64,000 nucleotides of DNA, taken from assembly GCA_020086605.1 (NCBI GenBank), contig JACBWW010000002.1, forward strand, positions 23,487,405 through 23,551,404, in the 5' to 3' direction. The notes beneath the pieces were generated by a model that searched no databases, was not told where the DNA came from, and was given only the letters and a program-made list of their open reading frames with translations. The stretch is from Lanius collurio (Eukaryota > Chordata > Aves > Passeriformes > Laniidae). The position numbers and the translations under genes were made by a program. Below, in pieces: positions 63,457 to 64,000 of this stretch. Position 1 is the stretch's first letter, and each line of letters begins with the position of its first letter.

Positions 63457-64000
63457 AAGTTCAGAATTGTACTATTAACTCTAACATATTAATATATATA
63501 TCTTGCCTGGCATGACCTCAGCTGCAGTGTAAACTTACTCCAGAGCTGCTGGAGTCATTTAGATTGAAAAATTCAGTAAAGTGAAGAGATGAGAAGCTCT
63601 TTATATCCTCTGGTGATTTTTCTCTATGGGAAGGATCATTTTGTGTCTCATGAAGCAAATGTTCTGACATGGTTCTGATCCTAAGTACTCTGTTTTATAG
63701 GAAGCTTAAGGTAGCAGAGCTTGCTCCTTCTTTTCTCCCTCTCTATTGAAGATGTCCTTCACAGAAATGCAAGGACTTTTAAAGTGATTTCCAGGCTTTC
63801 AATCCTCCTCTATCAGCTGCTTAGCACCTCAAGCTAATCTAACTATGATATATGGTAAATATTTTCCCTTGCAGGAAAAGTGCTTAAAGTTATTTCTATG
63901 CATTGATTGAGCACATTAGGCTAATATTTATCCATTTGAAAGCTGGAGGTTTAGCAGTACATCACTTAATAGCTATGCACTGATTATAAGAAGTCATTAT
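63457..64000. other. intronic sequence to window end
   Basis: Nothing recognised. A short ATATATATATC stretch near 63491-63501 follows the triplet repeats. Confidence 0.6.

Larger units (their letters stand above)
3465..64000 (+). other. PRKN: PRKN intron 7, 5' portion
   Basis: All remaining sequence lies downstream of exon 7 in the sense orientation. Human exon 8 is 62 nt and encodes a stretch around PNSLIKELHHFRILGEEQ. I scanned for it and did not see it, so intron 7 most likely continues beyond the window. Within it lie one CR1 fragment, two antisense solo LTRs, microsatellites and a GC-rich block, listed separately. Long T runs are much commoner on the + strand than long A runs, as expected for the non-template strand of a transcribed intron. 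Confidence 0.85.

Overview
This window is vertebrate nuclear DNA, almost certainly from a bird, and lies inside the parkin gene (PRKN, an E3 ubiquitin ligase) read on the + strand. The anchor is one short coding exon at 3328-3464. It is flanked by a splice acceptor and a donor and encodes 45 codons of the parkin RING1 domain, corresponding to human exon 7 (human residues 246-290, numbering from memory). Everything upstream (1-3327) is the 3' part of intron 6, and everything downstream (3465-64000) is the 5' part of intron 7. No other PRKN exon was recognised. Very long introns are normal for this gene.

The bird assignment rests on the repeats. A 5'-truncated CR1 retrotransposon (about 22965-24179, + strand) has the typical CR1 reverse-transcriptase text and the CR1-type 3' end. 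Two solo LTRs lie on the - strand. One is a short 295-bp LTR (5908-6202) with a perfect 6-bp target-site duplication, TACTGA. The other is an LTR of about 595 bp (46819-47413) of a family I recognise from neoavian genomes. The CR1 is in the sense orientation of PRKN and both LTRs are antisense.

Layout: 1-3327 is intron 6, with a compound tetranucleotide microsatellite at 2724-2798. Exon 7 is 3328-3464. The rest is intron 7, holding the short LTR, a pyrimidine-rich block (13020-13380), an alternating AT/GT-type block (19497-19612), the CR1, a CT/poly-T tract (25656-25701), a doubtful retroviral gag relic (30815-31110, - strand), a small cluster of inverted and direct repeats (34389-34895), the long LTR, a GC-rich segment of unknown origin (53226-53640), a CA/TG microsatellite (57424-57462), a 39-bp tandem duplication (62095-62172) and a triplet-repeat stretch (63371-63456).

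Apart from the exon and the decayed CR1 reverse transcriptase, open reading frames here are short, lack homology that I can recognise, and look like chance. I found no RNA gene, no nested gene, no CRISPR array and no convincing new biological system. The most useful observations are the exon's residue differences from human parkin, the precisely bounded solo LTR, the unexplained GC-rich block and a few structured repeats in the intron.
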